DNA from: Gari tellinella
Lineage: Eukaryota; Mollusca; Bivalvia; Cardiida; Psammobiidae
Assembly: GCA_922989275.2 (NCBI GenBank)
Contig: OV277858.1
Location: 102,286,794 to 102,350,793, forward strand
DNA length: 64,000 nucleotides
Direction: 5' to 3'
Shown here: piece by piece, positions 22,410-33,967 of the stretch
Numbering within the stretch: the first letter of the stretch is position 1
Layout of the letters: the number at the start of each line of letters is the position of its first letter
The notes under the pieces: model-generated
Told to the model about the DNA's origin: nothing
The model's input: only the letters and a program-made list of their open reading frames with translations
Databases searched by the model: none
Made by a program: the position numbers and the translations under genes

Positions 22410-22838
22410 CTATGTTGATCATCACCACCTCACTCCAACCAGATACCTTAATTACCTGATACCACAGTCTCGTACCCAATACCACATGAACTCGTTTTTC
22501 CCCAGAACCATACGATATTGGAATAACCTCCCAGGTCAAACTAAATCAAGCCCCAGTCTAGATGCCTTTAGGGTGGGACTGGGAGCAGTCACATTCTAAG
22601 CGCTGAGAGCTTGCTTTTATCTTTTAACTTAACCTTGCACCCTATTTCTGTACATTCTGTAAACTTTGTTTTATCTATCTCTTATCTATGATCTTTTAAT
22701 TTAACACTTTACTAACACTGTCTTTCCCAGACAACGCGCCTCCCAATCATAATCTGTCTTGATTGTTCGGGAGTATGAAATTGATGTGTTGATGTTAAGG
22801 CAAGTGACATCTTAATAAAGGTAAAGGTAAAGGTAAGC
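22410..22838 (+). pseudogene. 5'-truncated LINE tail
   Basis: Plus strand: RTQYHMNSFFPRTIRYWNNL and SLDAFRVGLGAVTF then stop near 22600, the terminal block of a LINE ORF2. A 3' untranslated stretch follows, ending in (AAAGGT)n near 22815-22835. Confidence 0.75.
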
Positions 22839-24015
22839 TTTATTTAACTTCGCTGCTATGGTAAACAATTAACATAAGCTCTGTGGAGCTGTTATTGCGA
22901 CAAACAAGGTATCCATTAACATGCATACCTACCTGGGCATTACAGTCAAATGTTAAAGCCGCATTGTGTTTTTGGGAAACCTGCATAAAAACGGTTGTTT
23001 GGGATCCAATTTGAATAACATGGGTCGTTATTCTTTCACACAAAGCGGCTTTATCTAAGAAATTCGCTTTTTAATTATTTTTTTTTATAATTTATTCGTG
23101 TTTCATGATTTAAAGAGCCTCCCTTGTGAATGGAAAGAAGGACAACTCTGTAAATACAGGGCTCCAGATAAGGGGAGTATTTCGAAAACTAAAATCTTTA
23201 TTTCTGCTTTTTAAACCCAATGGTGTCATACTCATTAGAATTGTCTTGAAGAGACGATTCTAATCAGTAGTAACACAATAGCATTCGGTGCTGAAATGCG
23301 TGAGAAAATGTTGGATTTGTTCAGTTTAATCCCGCTTATCTGGAGCGCTGAAATGCAGTGGTTAACCCTTATTCTGTTGATCAGACGTCTGCTTTGACAC
23401 TGTCGTCTGCAAAATTGTTTGCCATTTTTATAATTCAAGGGTAATGACTCCGAAATGCATAATACGAGTTGAGTAGTAATCGAACTTGCCTCCATTTTAT
23501 ACCAATACTCATTTTCAACAAGTTTGATGAAGATCAGATAAAAATATTCGAGTTGGATAGCGTACAAAAAAGTGTGAAAGTCTGACTGGCGGAGAGACGG
23601 ATGGAGGGACGGACAGGGCGGCGAACAGGGCGTTTACTGTAGGGCCACATGATGGGTCCTAAAACTATAATGCGCATATATACTTACCTCGTTGCTTTCG
23701 TTTTACTACCGTTGTGTCGAAATGTGACTCATTTTATAGCAATATTCTGGACACGTCTGCACGCTGTGAAGTTTTTACCGACCGTATCACGTGACACAAA
23801 GCCGGGGCGGTATTGTTTATGCCAGAAGTTCTATTTTCATTTTGTTATGGTTTTAACACGCCCTTTTTGGTGATTTAGGTCCGTCTTCAACATTTCTTAG
23901 ATCAGTTTGACCTTTAAAAATGTTCAAACATTATTATCAACCGTTATTGTATTTCAGACATTAAAAGGAGGTCTGAGAACACAATGGGGCTTTAATGCAG
24001 GACATAGGTTATACG
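22839..24015. other. No gene recognised
   Basis: Holds a degenerate family G hAT-like MITE at 23154-23340 (CAGGGCTCCAGATAAGGGG and, inverted, CGCTTATCTGGAGCGCTG). The remaining frames, including 23649-23873, show no domain. Confidence 0.5.
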
Positions 24016-24155
24016 TGTAACGTACGCGGTACGTTGGTATATGCAAATGAGGGAAGTGAGTCAATTATATAGCGCAATAAACACCTCTCGGTGTGTGCTT
24101 AAGCTTTGCATCGACGGGGTTTGTTGTTTCTGGGTCTCTCGGTTTGCACGTTACA
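24016..24155 (+). repeat. TRIM 5' LTR
   Basis: TG...CA ends; TATATAG and AATAAA motifs in mid-LTR. Confidence 0.85.
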
Positions 24156-24263
24156 AATGGTGGCAGCTGTGGGATAATGACAACTGCCAGACCGGAGTTG
24201 CCTTGTCCAAGGGTTCTCCCAAGGTCCAAGTCTCGGGACGAGACTTCTCGGAGGGGAGAGTTA

Positions 24264-24403
24264 TGTAACGTACGCGGTACGTTGGTATATGCAAATGAGG
24301 GAAGTGAGTCAATTATATAGCGCAATAAACACCTCTCAGTGTGAGCTTAAGCTTTGCATCGACGGGGGTTGTTGTTGCTGGGTCACTCGGTTTGCACGTT
24401 ACA
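24264..24403 (+). repeat. TRIM 3' LTR
   Basis: Same length as the 5' LTR with about 96 percent identity by eye. Confidence 0.85.
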
Positions 24404-24407
24404 TACG

Positions 24408-25259
24408 TATTAGCTAGTTACCGCAATTTAACTTTGAAATACGGATATGTTCGACTAAAGCGATTTTGAAATTACGAAATAAAGAAAATAAACATAAACC
24501 AAGCGTTAGGCAGAAAAGTGGACATTCAGATGGCTCACGTGCTCTCATTTTCGCACATTAAAATAAGAAGGGCACTTTGACATAACTTGTAATAACCTTT
24601 TTTCTGGACAGATATCGCCTCTGTGCAAACAGTCCGTGTTGGCTTAATCATTTTCCTTTATGATGAAATTTGTTTTGAAAAAATATTTTAATGACATTTT
24701 GGTCCTTTTTTAAGTTGAAAAAGACACCTCTTTGCTGAAAATAAGCCTCGACACGGTTAATATAACACGACCTTGTGCATTTAAACAAATCGATATCAAT
24801 TCTGTGCAAACGGGTTCGTATAATTGAATATTTGTTCTTTCTTTTGATATAGATTTAAGAATTATAAGTTAATATTAATTTGGTCCCTTTTCAAATTGAA
24901 AATGAAATTAATATGTTCAAAGAGTCGTCGGGAGTTTCCGTAAATACCGAGCGATTGCGGAAGCAAATGTCCGGTAACAGCCGAACATTGACGTGCTCTC
25001 AAGCTAGCGAATAGCACTTTATCGATAATCTAGCGATGTCCACTATTCTGCCTAACGAATAGTGTAACAGTAAATAAGAGATGCCCCTACAACGTTTATC
25101 ACAACTTAAATTCATTTGTTGCTGCATACAGACTTGCAAATGCAGTGTACATGTATACTCCGCATAACATTCGAAAATAATATTAATGTTTTCTTCTAAG
25201 CTGGCCGATTAATTTTTTAGATTGGAACATTCTAAAACCGAAAATAGGTTGATCATTAC
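24408..25259. other. No gene recognised
   Basis: Contains a TACGGATATGTTCGACTAA repeat fragment near 24440; otherwise AT-rich. Confidence 0.45.
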
Positions 25260-26482
25260 GATTTCAGGACGTTTCGCTACCTGGATTTTCGCTACCCTAG
25301 CATGTTCGCTACCTTGTGGCTTTCGCGGCTGGTCTTTTCGCTACCACCCTGTCATATTTTTACACCTCTTATTTACTAATATGCAGGCGCAGTGCGTACG
25401 CATAATTGGTTTTTATTTACTGATCTGGATACGAACTTACAAAAAGAAATGGAAGAGGTTTTATTTACTAATCTGGATCCATACTAATGGACAGAAATAA
25501 AAACATATTTTGACAAAATATTTGCACAGACGCCACACGTCCACATAAGACATTTTTATTTAAATCAAAAATATAGAATCATCATATTTAAAAGTGATTT
25601 TGTATTAATCTGGATCAAAGCTAACTGACAGAAATCAGTTTAATTTTGATCAAATATTTACACAAACTCCACACATTCACATCATACATTTTTATTCCTT
25701 AATCTGGATCAAAACCAATGGAATCACCATATAAGGGATTTAAGTTTATAATCTGGATCCAACCTACGGACAGACATAATTACAATTTTGACGAAATATT
25801 TGCGCAGACGCCACGCGTCCACATAATAGATTTTTATTCACTAATCTGGATCCAAACCAATGCTAGCTCAATATAATAGGTTTTTATTTTATAAACTGGG
25901 TCCAAACTAACGTAACATAGGGGGTTATTTATTAATCTGGATCCCAACTAACGGACATAAATAGAAGAGTTTTTATATACTAATCTGCTCCAAATTAACC
26001 ATGACAGATATAATTGTGACAACATCAGATATCTGGTTCCAAACCAATGGAATCTCAATAAAAGAGAATTTTATTTATTTACTCTTCTCGATGCGGAAAA
26101 TGATTTACTGAATGGATTTTTGCGGAAGTTGATCTGAACCACACAAAGAAATGTAATGGCATAAAATTAAAATTTCAGAACCCCATTTCAAAATTCAACA
26201 ACAGCTTCTACTAATTTCATTTTCAACTGCAACTTTCAGATTGTTAAACTTTTTAATTCAATCATTTTAAATGCACGTATATTACACTGAATTTAAAGTA
26301 CTAAGGGTAAATAAACTACGATAAGTCATTAACAAAAAGTTATTTTTTAGCTAGGTAATAAAAAAAATGGGGGGGGGGGGGGTATCGAAAATGTACGGGT
26401 AGCGAAACGTCCAGGGTAAAAACACCCTGAGTAGCGAACTGACAGGCGCGAAAGCAACAGGGTAGCGAAACGTCCAGTAACC
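25260..26482. mobile_element. 1.2 kb inverted-repeat element (GGACGTTTCGCTACC ends)
   Basis: Inverted ends CAGGACGTTTCGCTACC and GGTAGCGAAACGTCCAG. The 8-mer ATCATTAC at 25252-25259 and 26483-26490 is a likely target duplication. Subterminal TTCGCTACC boxes recur in both arms. The interior is a degenerate tandem array around ACTAATCTGGATCCAAACTA (25410-26060) with a 14-G run at 26369-26382. No transposase. Confidence 0.7.
25400..26070. repeat. Degenerate tandem array (TTTTATTTACTAATCTGGATCC)n
   Basis: About ten recognisable AATCTGGATC-type blocks spaced irregularly, several followed by GACAGAAAT and by TTTGCACAGACGCCACACGT. Confidence 0.6.
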
Positions 26483-26924
26483 ATCATTACCTCGATAAAA
26501 AAAAAATTCCGAAAACGTACGAATATATAATTTATGTATAAGATATCATCTTGCTTACCTACATGTATTAACCATTATAAACTGTTCTGATCTAAAAAAA
26601 AAAAAAAAAAATCGGCCAAGTCAGAAAATCGGACAATACGCCACTCTGTCGTCCCAAGATGTATACACGCACACGAATATGTGTCTCTAGCGGACGTGAT
26701 GTAGTAAAAATGTTTCGGAAACCCCTTTTCTGTAATAAAGATCAAAGGTGAAGGTAACAGTGAACTGAAAACGGTGTGTGGCAGTCCGCCATCCCAAGGT
26801 GTGGTATAGGCTTTATGCTCTGGAAAATCTTTATAAGGGGAGCTATATAATATCTATTTAGACCAGCATTTTCAACCAATGATATTTGATCAATAATTTA
26901 GGTTTGAAGACATTACCCCAGTCC

Positions 26925-27150
26925 TTTCAATTACCCCGATATTTGATCTCGATAGGCGTGAAAGTAACTGTAAAGCATTAGGAAAGTGTGAAATATATGG
27001 ACAGCCATCTCAAATTGTCTAGAGAGACCCTGACATACTCACACTCCGGTTTTTTTTTTCAATGGGGTTTTCTAACAAAACTATCAAATATAACAGTTGG
27101 GCCTCACAGGAGATGCTTCGCCGATTCTTTGCACATACATTACCACAGTT
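26925..27150 (-). repeat. Dispersed repeat, inverted copy
   Basis: Inverse of 19870-20075, including TCTCGATAGGCGTGAAAGTA and GGGCCTCACAGG. Confidence 0.6.
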
Positions 27151-28328
27151 CTGAGCCTGGGTTGCACAAGATTTAACTGACTAGGTACATGTAACCACCC
27201 AAGCTAGGTAAAGTTATGTCTTTAAGACCACCTGCTGAAAACTGAAGTGTCTGATTGGCCAGAGGCCAGGCTTGTCTATATTAACTTTTACAATTAGACC
27301 AGATATTAATTCTGAGTGCAAAATTAAGAGACACAGATTGTTGCAGACTGTTTACTACTGTAGTTATGAAATCGTGTTTCTATTTTAAGATATGACATCT
27401 GATGTGCTTTTATAAATAGACAGAGTATTAGTGGTAAGTGGTTTGTTATGTTAACTACTAATTTAGTGCCCTCGGAATCTGTGATTCGGGGGTATATAGT
27501 TTTGCCCTGTCTGTTTTCTTGTTTGCCCGTCCGTCTGTCAGTCTGTGTAAAAAACCCTTAACCTTACCTAAAACATTTGCACTACTAGACATATGACTTT
27601 CATAGTTGGTATGTGCCTTACTATACATGTATTAAGACCTTTCCAACCATGCCAATATGTTTGCCCTTGTTACATTGATCTTGACATTTGACCTACGTTT
27701 GCAAACCTATTTAAATTCCTGTAACATGTAAACCAATAGTCCTAATACTTCCATATTTGGTATGTATCTTTCTTGTGTTGAGACTTTCCCAAACATACCA
27801 ATGTTTGAAACCATGCGACTTTGACATTGACCTTTGACCTATTTAATAAAACCTAAACCAAACCCTTAACATTGGCTATAACTATTGCACATGGGCCTAT
27901 TATACTTGAATTTGCCATCAATTTGTCAAGAAATTCAGAAAATGTCAATATTTTTGCCATTCTGACCTTGACCTTTGACCTTCCTTTATGAAGATATTTA
28001 AATGCCTATTGCATTTTAACCAAATATGCATAGGTCTTCGATACTTGATATGTATATTTCTTGTGTTAAGACCTTTTCAACCATTACAATATTTTTACTA
28101 TGTGACCTTGACCTTTGACATGTTTAATCAATGTCACAAAGTTTAACCCAAACCTTAACATTGGCTATATAAGTCTTGCACTATAATACATGAATCTTTT
28201 ATACTTAGAATGTGCCTTCCTTTTGTCAAGACCTTTCAGAAAATGCCAATATTTTTGCCCTTGTGACTTTGACCATTGACTATCTTTTGGAATAAATCTT
28301 TGAATTCCTATAACATTAGAACCAATGG

Positions 28329-30091
28329 CAGGGGCGTAGCCAGTGATACGCACGTACGCACGTGCGTAACATCAGTTTGAAAAATGAAAAATCAAACATG
28401 GCCAAAAATGGCATAAAAACCGAAGGCTAAGGGGGGTTAGACCTTAAAGTCTAAAATGAAGATTTCAAACACACTTCAGAGCTCACCATTTCAGTTCTAA
28501 TTTCCATTTTTCTCCCCGGGGGAGAACCCCCGTACCCCCCTCCAGCATTGATAATTTCAAGGTTTAGACCAATAACTTAGTAACTACAAAGATGGCAGCT
28601 CAAAACCTACGGTGATACATGTAATCTGCTACATGTACCTCTCGTGCGTCTAAAATTGAGTCAAATATTTATATAATGTTATGTCTTATATAACGAACCA
28701 TTGAAGAAAATTGTATGGATCACATAGTTCGTATTTAGTGCCCAAAATCCCCCACCAACAATTTTTCATAGTTCATATAGATCTACATGTGGATCGTACG
28801 TACAATGTATACCTAAATCGTCTAAAAGTCGAAAGTTCTTGGAAATATATAGGTTAGTCACATTAATCGTATTCAGTGTCCAAAATCCCTACAAACACAC
28901 TTCAGAACTCACCGTTTCAGTTCTTATTTCGATTTTTTCTCCCGGGGGATGACCCCCGGACCCCACTTTCATCGGTCAAGTTCAAGTTTCAGAAAATAAA
29001 GAACTTAGTTACTAGAAAGTTGACAGCCTGAAAAACTTCTACAGTGTTTCGTGTACTTCTCGTGAGTCTTAAAGTCAAATAGTTCTAGCAGTGGAAAAAT
29101 TAGTCACAAAATAAGGTTGTGTCTAATAAAACAGAGCCTTCAAAGCAATTGTATGGTTCACGTTGATCGTATTCAGTGTCCCTATTCCCCCCAAAAACAC
29201 TCCAGAGCTCACCATTTCAGTTCTTGTTTCCATTTTTCTCCCCGGGGGAGCACCCCCGGACCCCCACTTGCATTTTTCAAGTTCGAGTTTTGGAAACTCA
29301 GGATCTTAACAACTACAAATTTAAATCAGCATCATGAAAAAAATACGGCGCTTCATGCACCTCTCGTGCGGCAAAGTCAAATTATTATAGCGGAAAAAAT
29401 GTTAATCACTAAATTTATTGTTATGTTATAACGGAGCTTTTCCTCTGAAGACGGAGCATGACTGCCTATATGGCGAGGTAATTGAAAACGGCTATGCACG
29501 TAATCCTCCAGCTTGACAGACAATAATGTCTGTACCAAGCTGTCCTGTGAGTGTTAAGCACAGGTACGCCAACAACAACAACATAACGGAGCTTTGAACA
29601 CAATTGTATGGTTCACGTTGATCGTATTCAGTGCTCCAGATCCCTCTAAACACACTTCAGAGCTCACCATTTCAGTTCTTATTTCCATTTTTCTCCCGGG
29701 GCAGGACCCCCGAACCCCCACTTGCATTTTTCAAGTTCGAGTTTCGGAAACTCAGGATCTCAACAACTACAAATTAAAGTCGACATCATAGAAGACTAGA
29801 CTACAGTGCTTCTTGTATATACCACTCGTGCGGCTAAAAGTCAAATTATTTTAGCAGAAAAAAACGCTAATCACAAAATTTAATTAGATGGACACATTTG
29901 TATAGTTCTCATAGATCGTATTCAGTGCTCCAAATCCCTCTAAACACACTTCAGAGCTCACCATTTTACTTCTAATTTACTGTTTTCTCCCGGGGGAGGC
30001 CCCCGGACCCCCACCAGCAGGAGGGGGTACCCCCCTCCCGTACCCTCCCCCTGATGTGCGTAACATTCGTTCAAGCCTGGCTACGCCGCTG
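28329..30091. mobile_element. 1.76 kb CAGGGGCGTAGCCAG element, hAT-like
   Basis: Ends CAGGGGCGTAGCCAG and, inverted, CTGGCTACGCCGCTG. AATGG flanks both sides. The interior has five copies of a block AGAGCTCACCATTTCAGTTC followed by CTCCCGGGGGAG and a C-rich stretch (near 28473, 28899, 29199, 29654 and 29948), spaced 294-455 bp. CAGGGG-type ends fit hAT. No transposase. Confidence 0.7.
29441..29582 (+). mobile_element. Short SINE-like insertion with 13 bp duplication
   Basis: A perfect 13 bp duplication ATAACGGAGCTTT flanks it (29428-29440 and 29583-29595), and its body ends in (CAA)n. It explains one of the long spacings in the host tandem array. I cannot see clear A and B boxes, so the class is unresolved. 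Confidence 0.75.
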
Positions 30092-30210
30092 AATGGGTCA
30101 ATGTTTTCCCTACTTGGTATGTATCTTTCTTGTGATAAGATTTCTCCAACCATTCTTATGTTTTTACTATGTGATAATTGACCCCCTTTGACTTACTTTT
30201 GCAAATAAGC

Positions 30211-30746
30211 ATTACAAAACCGAACATGCTGCTAGTTTGGGGCATTTCTGTTTCACAAACACCGTGCTTGCTGTTTGTATGCTATCGTACACATAACACT
30301 GAGTCAAGGACCTAATAGTATAAAATAAAGCAAAAAGTGAATATTCTTTGTTTCTTTTAAAGTTCCGAAGAGTTATCCATATTTGTTTTCTGAAACAACG
30401 AAAAAAGCAAGCCACGGAAATTGTCAAAACGACCGCAATAAAGGCCGGATTACTTTGACGCTCGTAGATTTAGGCGGGAAAGCACGAGATTTATCTATGC
30501 CATGTTTCCCAATTCGCAACGTGTTTTCGTGATAAAATATTATCTTCAACCTTTCTTTAAAAAGCCTTCTAGTGACGGTACACAATGGATTATTTTGTTT
30601 AACGGATCTGTATCCGTCTCAGCTTGTCTTTGTCTCTCAGCCTTGAACTGCCTGTCTGTCTGATTACTGTTTCTTTCTCTCTATCTATCTCTCTCTATCT
30701 CCCCCTCTCTCTCTCATTCTGTCTGTTTCTCTGTTTACCTGCCATA
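30211..30746. other. No gene; CT-rich microsatellite at 30627-30735
   Basis: The pyrimidine-rich tract resumes at 39270 on the far side of the 8.49 kb element. Confidence 0.5.
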
Positions 30747-30754
30747 CTATGTGT
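30747..30754. repeat. 8 bp target-site duplication, left
   Basis: CTATGTGT, identical to 39244-39251. Confidence 0.85.
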
Positions 30755-30850
30755 GGGTTATGGTCAAAGCGTACCATATCATAAGCGTACCATTTTTGGT
30801 CAAAGCGTACCACATATAGGATTATATAGGGGAAAAAATATTAGTTATTA
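30755..30850 (+). repeat. Left TIR of the 8.49 kb element
   Basis: Inverse of about 39137-39243. Confidence 0.8.
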
Positions 30851-33800
30851 GGTGACCCTGGTCCCAGGCCCCCCAAGTATCCTTGTGGAAGTTGTGGCAG
30901 AGCGGTGACACATTCAGGTAATGGCATCCAGTGTGATGCATGTGACACATGGTACCATAGAGTATGCACAGGGATGACCAAAGAGGCATACAATCTACAT
31001 GCCATTCATGAAAGCTACTCCTGGTCCTGCTTAAAATGCGGTTTGCCAAATTTTTCATCAACCTTCTTTAATACGTCCTCCTTCTCAACAACAAACAGTT
31101 TTAACTCCTTAGACAATACTGATCCGGTGTATACTTCCACTCCAGTCAAACACAAACATTCCCCAGGTAATAAGAAAAACCACAAATCCAAAGTTAAATT
31201 ACTGAACATCAATTTTCGTTCTATTGTAAATAAAGTTGGAGAATTCCAGGCTCTTGTTGAAAATCAGAAACCTGACGTACTGATTGGCACAGAAACTTGG
31301 TTATCTCCAGATATCCACACCAGTGAGTTCTTGCCCGAGGGTTATTCTCTATACCGTGAAGACAGATGCCACAAAGGCAAGCGAAGCGGGGGTGTCTTCA
31401 TCATGCTAAGCAATAAACTTGTTTGCTCCCATCAGCCCCAGTTTACCACCAGGTGTGAAATCACCTGGGTTAAACTGGAGGTTGCTGGATCCAAACCTCT
31501 CTTCATAGCGGCATACTACAGACCGCATGAGCATGATGAAGACAGCCTTGACGAGCTGAAACGGTCACTGGAAATGATCAAAGAAGGCAAGGGCAACATC
31601 TGGTTGGTTGGGGACCTAAATTTCCCCAAAATGAGCTGGAATGACCACGTACCCCAAATCCATGATGACTGCCAGCACCGTCAGGTGTATGAAAAATTTA
31701 TCAACATTATTGATGATTTTAATTTTGTTCAGATGGTTCAAGAACCCACCAGGTTAAAAAATGTTCTTGATCTATTCCTCACCACAAATGAAACTCTTGT
31801 TGACAATGTTTATACTATCCCTGGTGTAAGTGATCATTCCGGAGTATGTGTAGAGGCTAATTTAAAGCCAAGACTGCAGAGGAAGAAACCCAGATCAGTA
31901 TTCATCTTCAAAAAAGCTAACTGGCATCTGCTCAGAGAAAAAATGGAAATATTTAAAAATGTCTTTTTGGCCAACTTTTCAGGTAAGTCAGTGCATACTC
32001 TATGGACTGAATTTAAAACTAGTTTAGAATTACACATGAATGAGTGTATCCCATCCAAGACCATAACAGGCAAATCTTCACTACCATGGATAACACAGGA
32101 CATCAGACGGACATCCAGACGGAGAAACAGGTTATATGGCAAACATAGACGGACAGGAAACCCAAAAGACAGACAGAAATACCTTGACCAAAGACATCTT
32201 GCTCGTAAGAAAATTAAACAGTCATACGAGCAATACCTGGAAGGCATCATTGGTGTGGACCGAGATGATTGCGACCCCCCAGTGAACTCAAAGAAACTCT
32301 TTTCATTACTGAAACATTCTAGGCAAGACAATCAAGGAATATCCCCCCTAAAATCAAATGGAAATCTGGTAACAGAAACCAAAGATAAAGCTAATGTCCT
32401 TAATAAACAGTTTCAGTCAGTTTTCACCCCCAAGTCTCCTCTTAGTCTATCCAAATTATGTAAAATGAAAGTTGAAGAACACACCAGTGATGGCCCTTCG
32501 ATATCCACTCCAGACGCAGAAAATTCAGACGCATTATCTGATCTAGAGATTTCAACTGCAGGAATACTTAAATTACTCAAAAACCTAAAACCTGACAAAG
32601 CAGCAGGCCCGGATAAGATTAAGCCACTTGTTCTCAGGGAGCTTCGTGAGCAGATAGCGCCAATCTTGCAGGTAATTTACACAACTTCCCTACACACAGG
32701 CGAGGTATACCTGCAGACTGGAATACTGCAAACGTAGCACCGCTGTACAAGAAGGGAGACAAGTCTGCTGCGGCAAATTATCGCCCAATATCCCTAACTT
32801 GTATTGCATGCAAGCTCCTTGAGCACATAGTGGCCTCTAATCTTGTTAAATTTCTTGATTCAAACAGCCTGCTTTACGACCTACAACACGGCTTCAGAGA
32901 AAAACGTTCGACTGAGACACAGCTAGTCATGCTCGTGGAGGACCTGGTCCGAAACGCCAGCAAAGGTAAACAGACCGACCTCGTCTTACTTGACTTTAGT
33001 AAAGCCTTTGACATGGTGTCCCACGAGAAGTTGCTCTACAAGCTGCATTCTTATGGAGTCCGTGGTAAGTGCCTTTCCTGGATACGAGCATTCCTTGGCG
33101 GTCGGACACAGACAGTGGTGCTGGAAGGTGAAAGCTCCGACAGTATACCAGTGACATCTGGAGTTCCCCAAGGGTCTGTCCTGGGGCCGATATTATTCCT
33201 GGTATACATTAACGACCTGCCCGAAAGCATCAACTCGCAAGTAAGGCTGTTTGCAGATGACACAGCTGTCTACTTGACAATCAGCGACAAACAGGAAGAC
33301 GGTTCGACTCTACAAGCAGACCTCGACAAACTACAAGATTGGTCAAAACAGTGGGATATGAGCTTCAACCCTTCCAAGTGCCAGGTAATTCATGCCACCA
33401 AGGCTAGGGTACCAATTCCCACAACTTACACATTACATGGACAAACCTTGGAGACCGTCAGTAGTGCTCGCTATCTAGGTGTGGACATCTCGAGCAACTT
33501 GTCGTGGAACACACATGTCAACCGCATAACAACAACAGCTAATCGAACATTAGGATTCCTCAAGAGAAACATAAAATGCAAATCAAAAAAGATCCGTGAA
33601 TGCACGTTTAAAACCCTTGTCCGCCCGCAACTTGAGTACGCAAGTAGTGTCTGGGATCCTCACACAAAGTCCAACATTGACAAAATTGAGATGGTGCAAC
33701 GTCGCGCCGCCCGTTGGACTTTGGGTGAGTACTCCAGATACTCAAGTGTCTCTACCATGCTGGAGACACTAGGATGGCGTAGTCTGGAGCAGCGGCGGGC

Positions 33801-33960
33801 AGATGCACGACTGTGTCTTTTCTATAAGATCATTCATGGCTTGGTGGCTGTACCAGTGCCAGCGTACATGCAGAGTAATACAAGGGTGTCTCGTCACTGC
33901 CACTCTGCGGGCTATACACAGATCCACACTGGTGCAGACTACTATAAGTTCTCTTTTTTC

Positions 33961-33967
33961 CCCATAA
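33961..33967. repeat. Target-site duplication, left (CCCATAA)
   Basis: Matches 35526-35532. It may be 8 bp if the next C is counted. Confidence 0.75.

Larger units (their letters stand above)
24016..24403. mobile_element. TRIM: miniature LTR retrotransposon, complete
   Basis: Two 140 bp direct repeats (24016-24155 and 24264-24403) differ at 5 positions by my count. Each begins TGTAACGTACG and ends CGTTACA. They flank only 108 bp of internal DNA. A tRNA-primer-site-like TGGTGGCAGCTGTGGGATA starts at 24158, two bases after the first LTR, and a polypurine tract GGAGGGGAGAG (24250-24260) lies three bases before the second. TACG flanks both ends (24012-24015 and 24404-24407). Each LTR has TATATAG then AATAAA. 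No coding. All these parts together define a terminal-repeat retrotransposon in miniature. Confidence 0.88.
27470..30210 (+). repeat. Tandem-type repeat with TGACCTTTGACC motifs, split
   Basis: Starts GTGCCCTCGGAATCTGTGATT and contains several loosely repeated units ending TTGACCTTTGACCT. It is interrupted at 28329-30091 by a CAGGGG element and resumes at 30092 with TTGGTATGTATCTTTCTTGTG, also seen near 27755 before the break. Confidence 0.6.

Noticed and set aside
24041..24325. Several overlapping frames on both strands
   Set aside because: All lie within the non-coding TRIM element, and frames repeat because the LTRs do.
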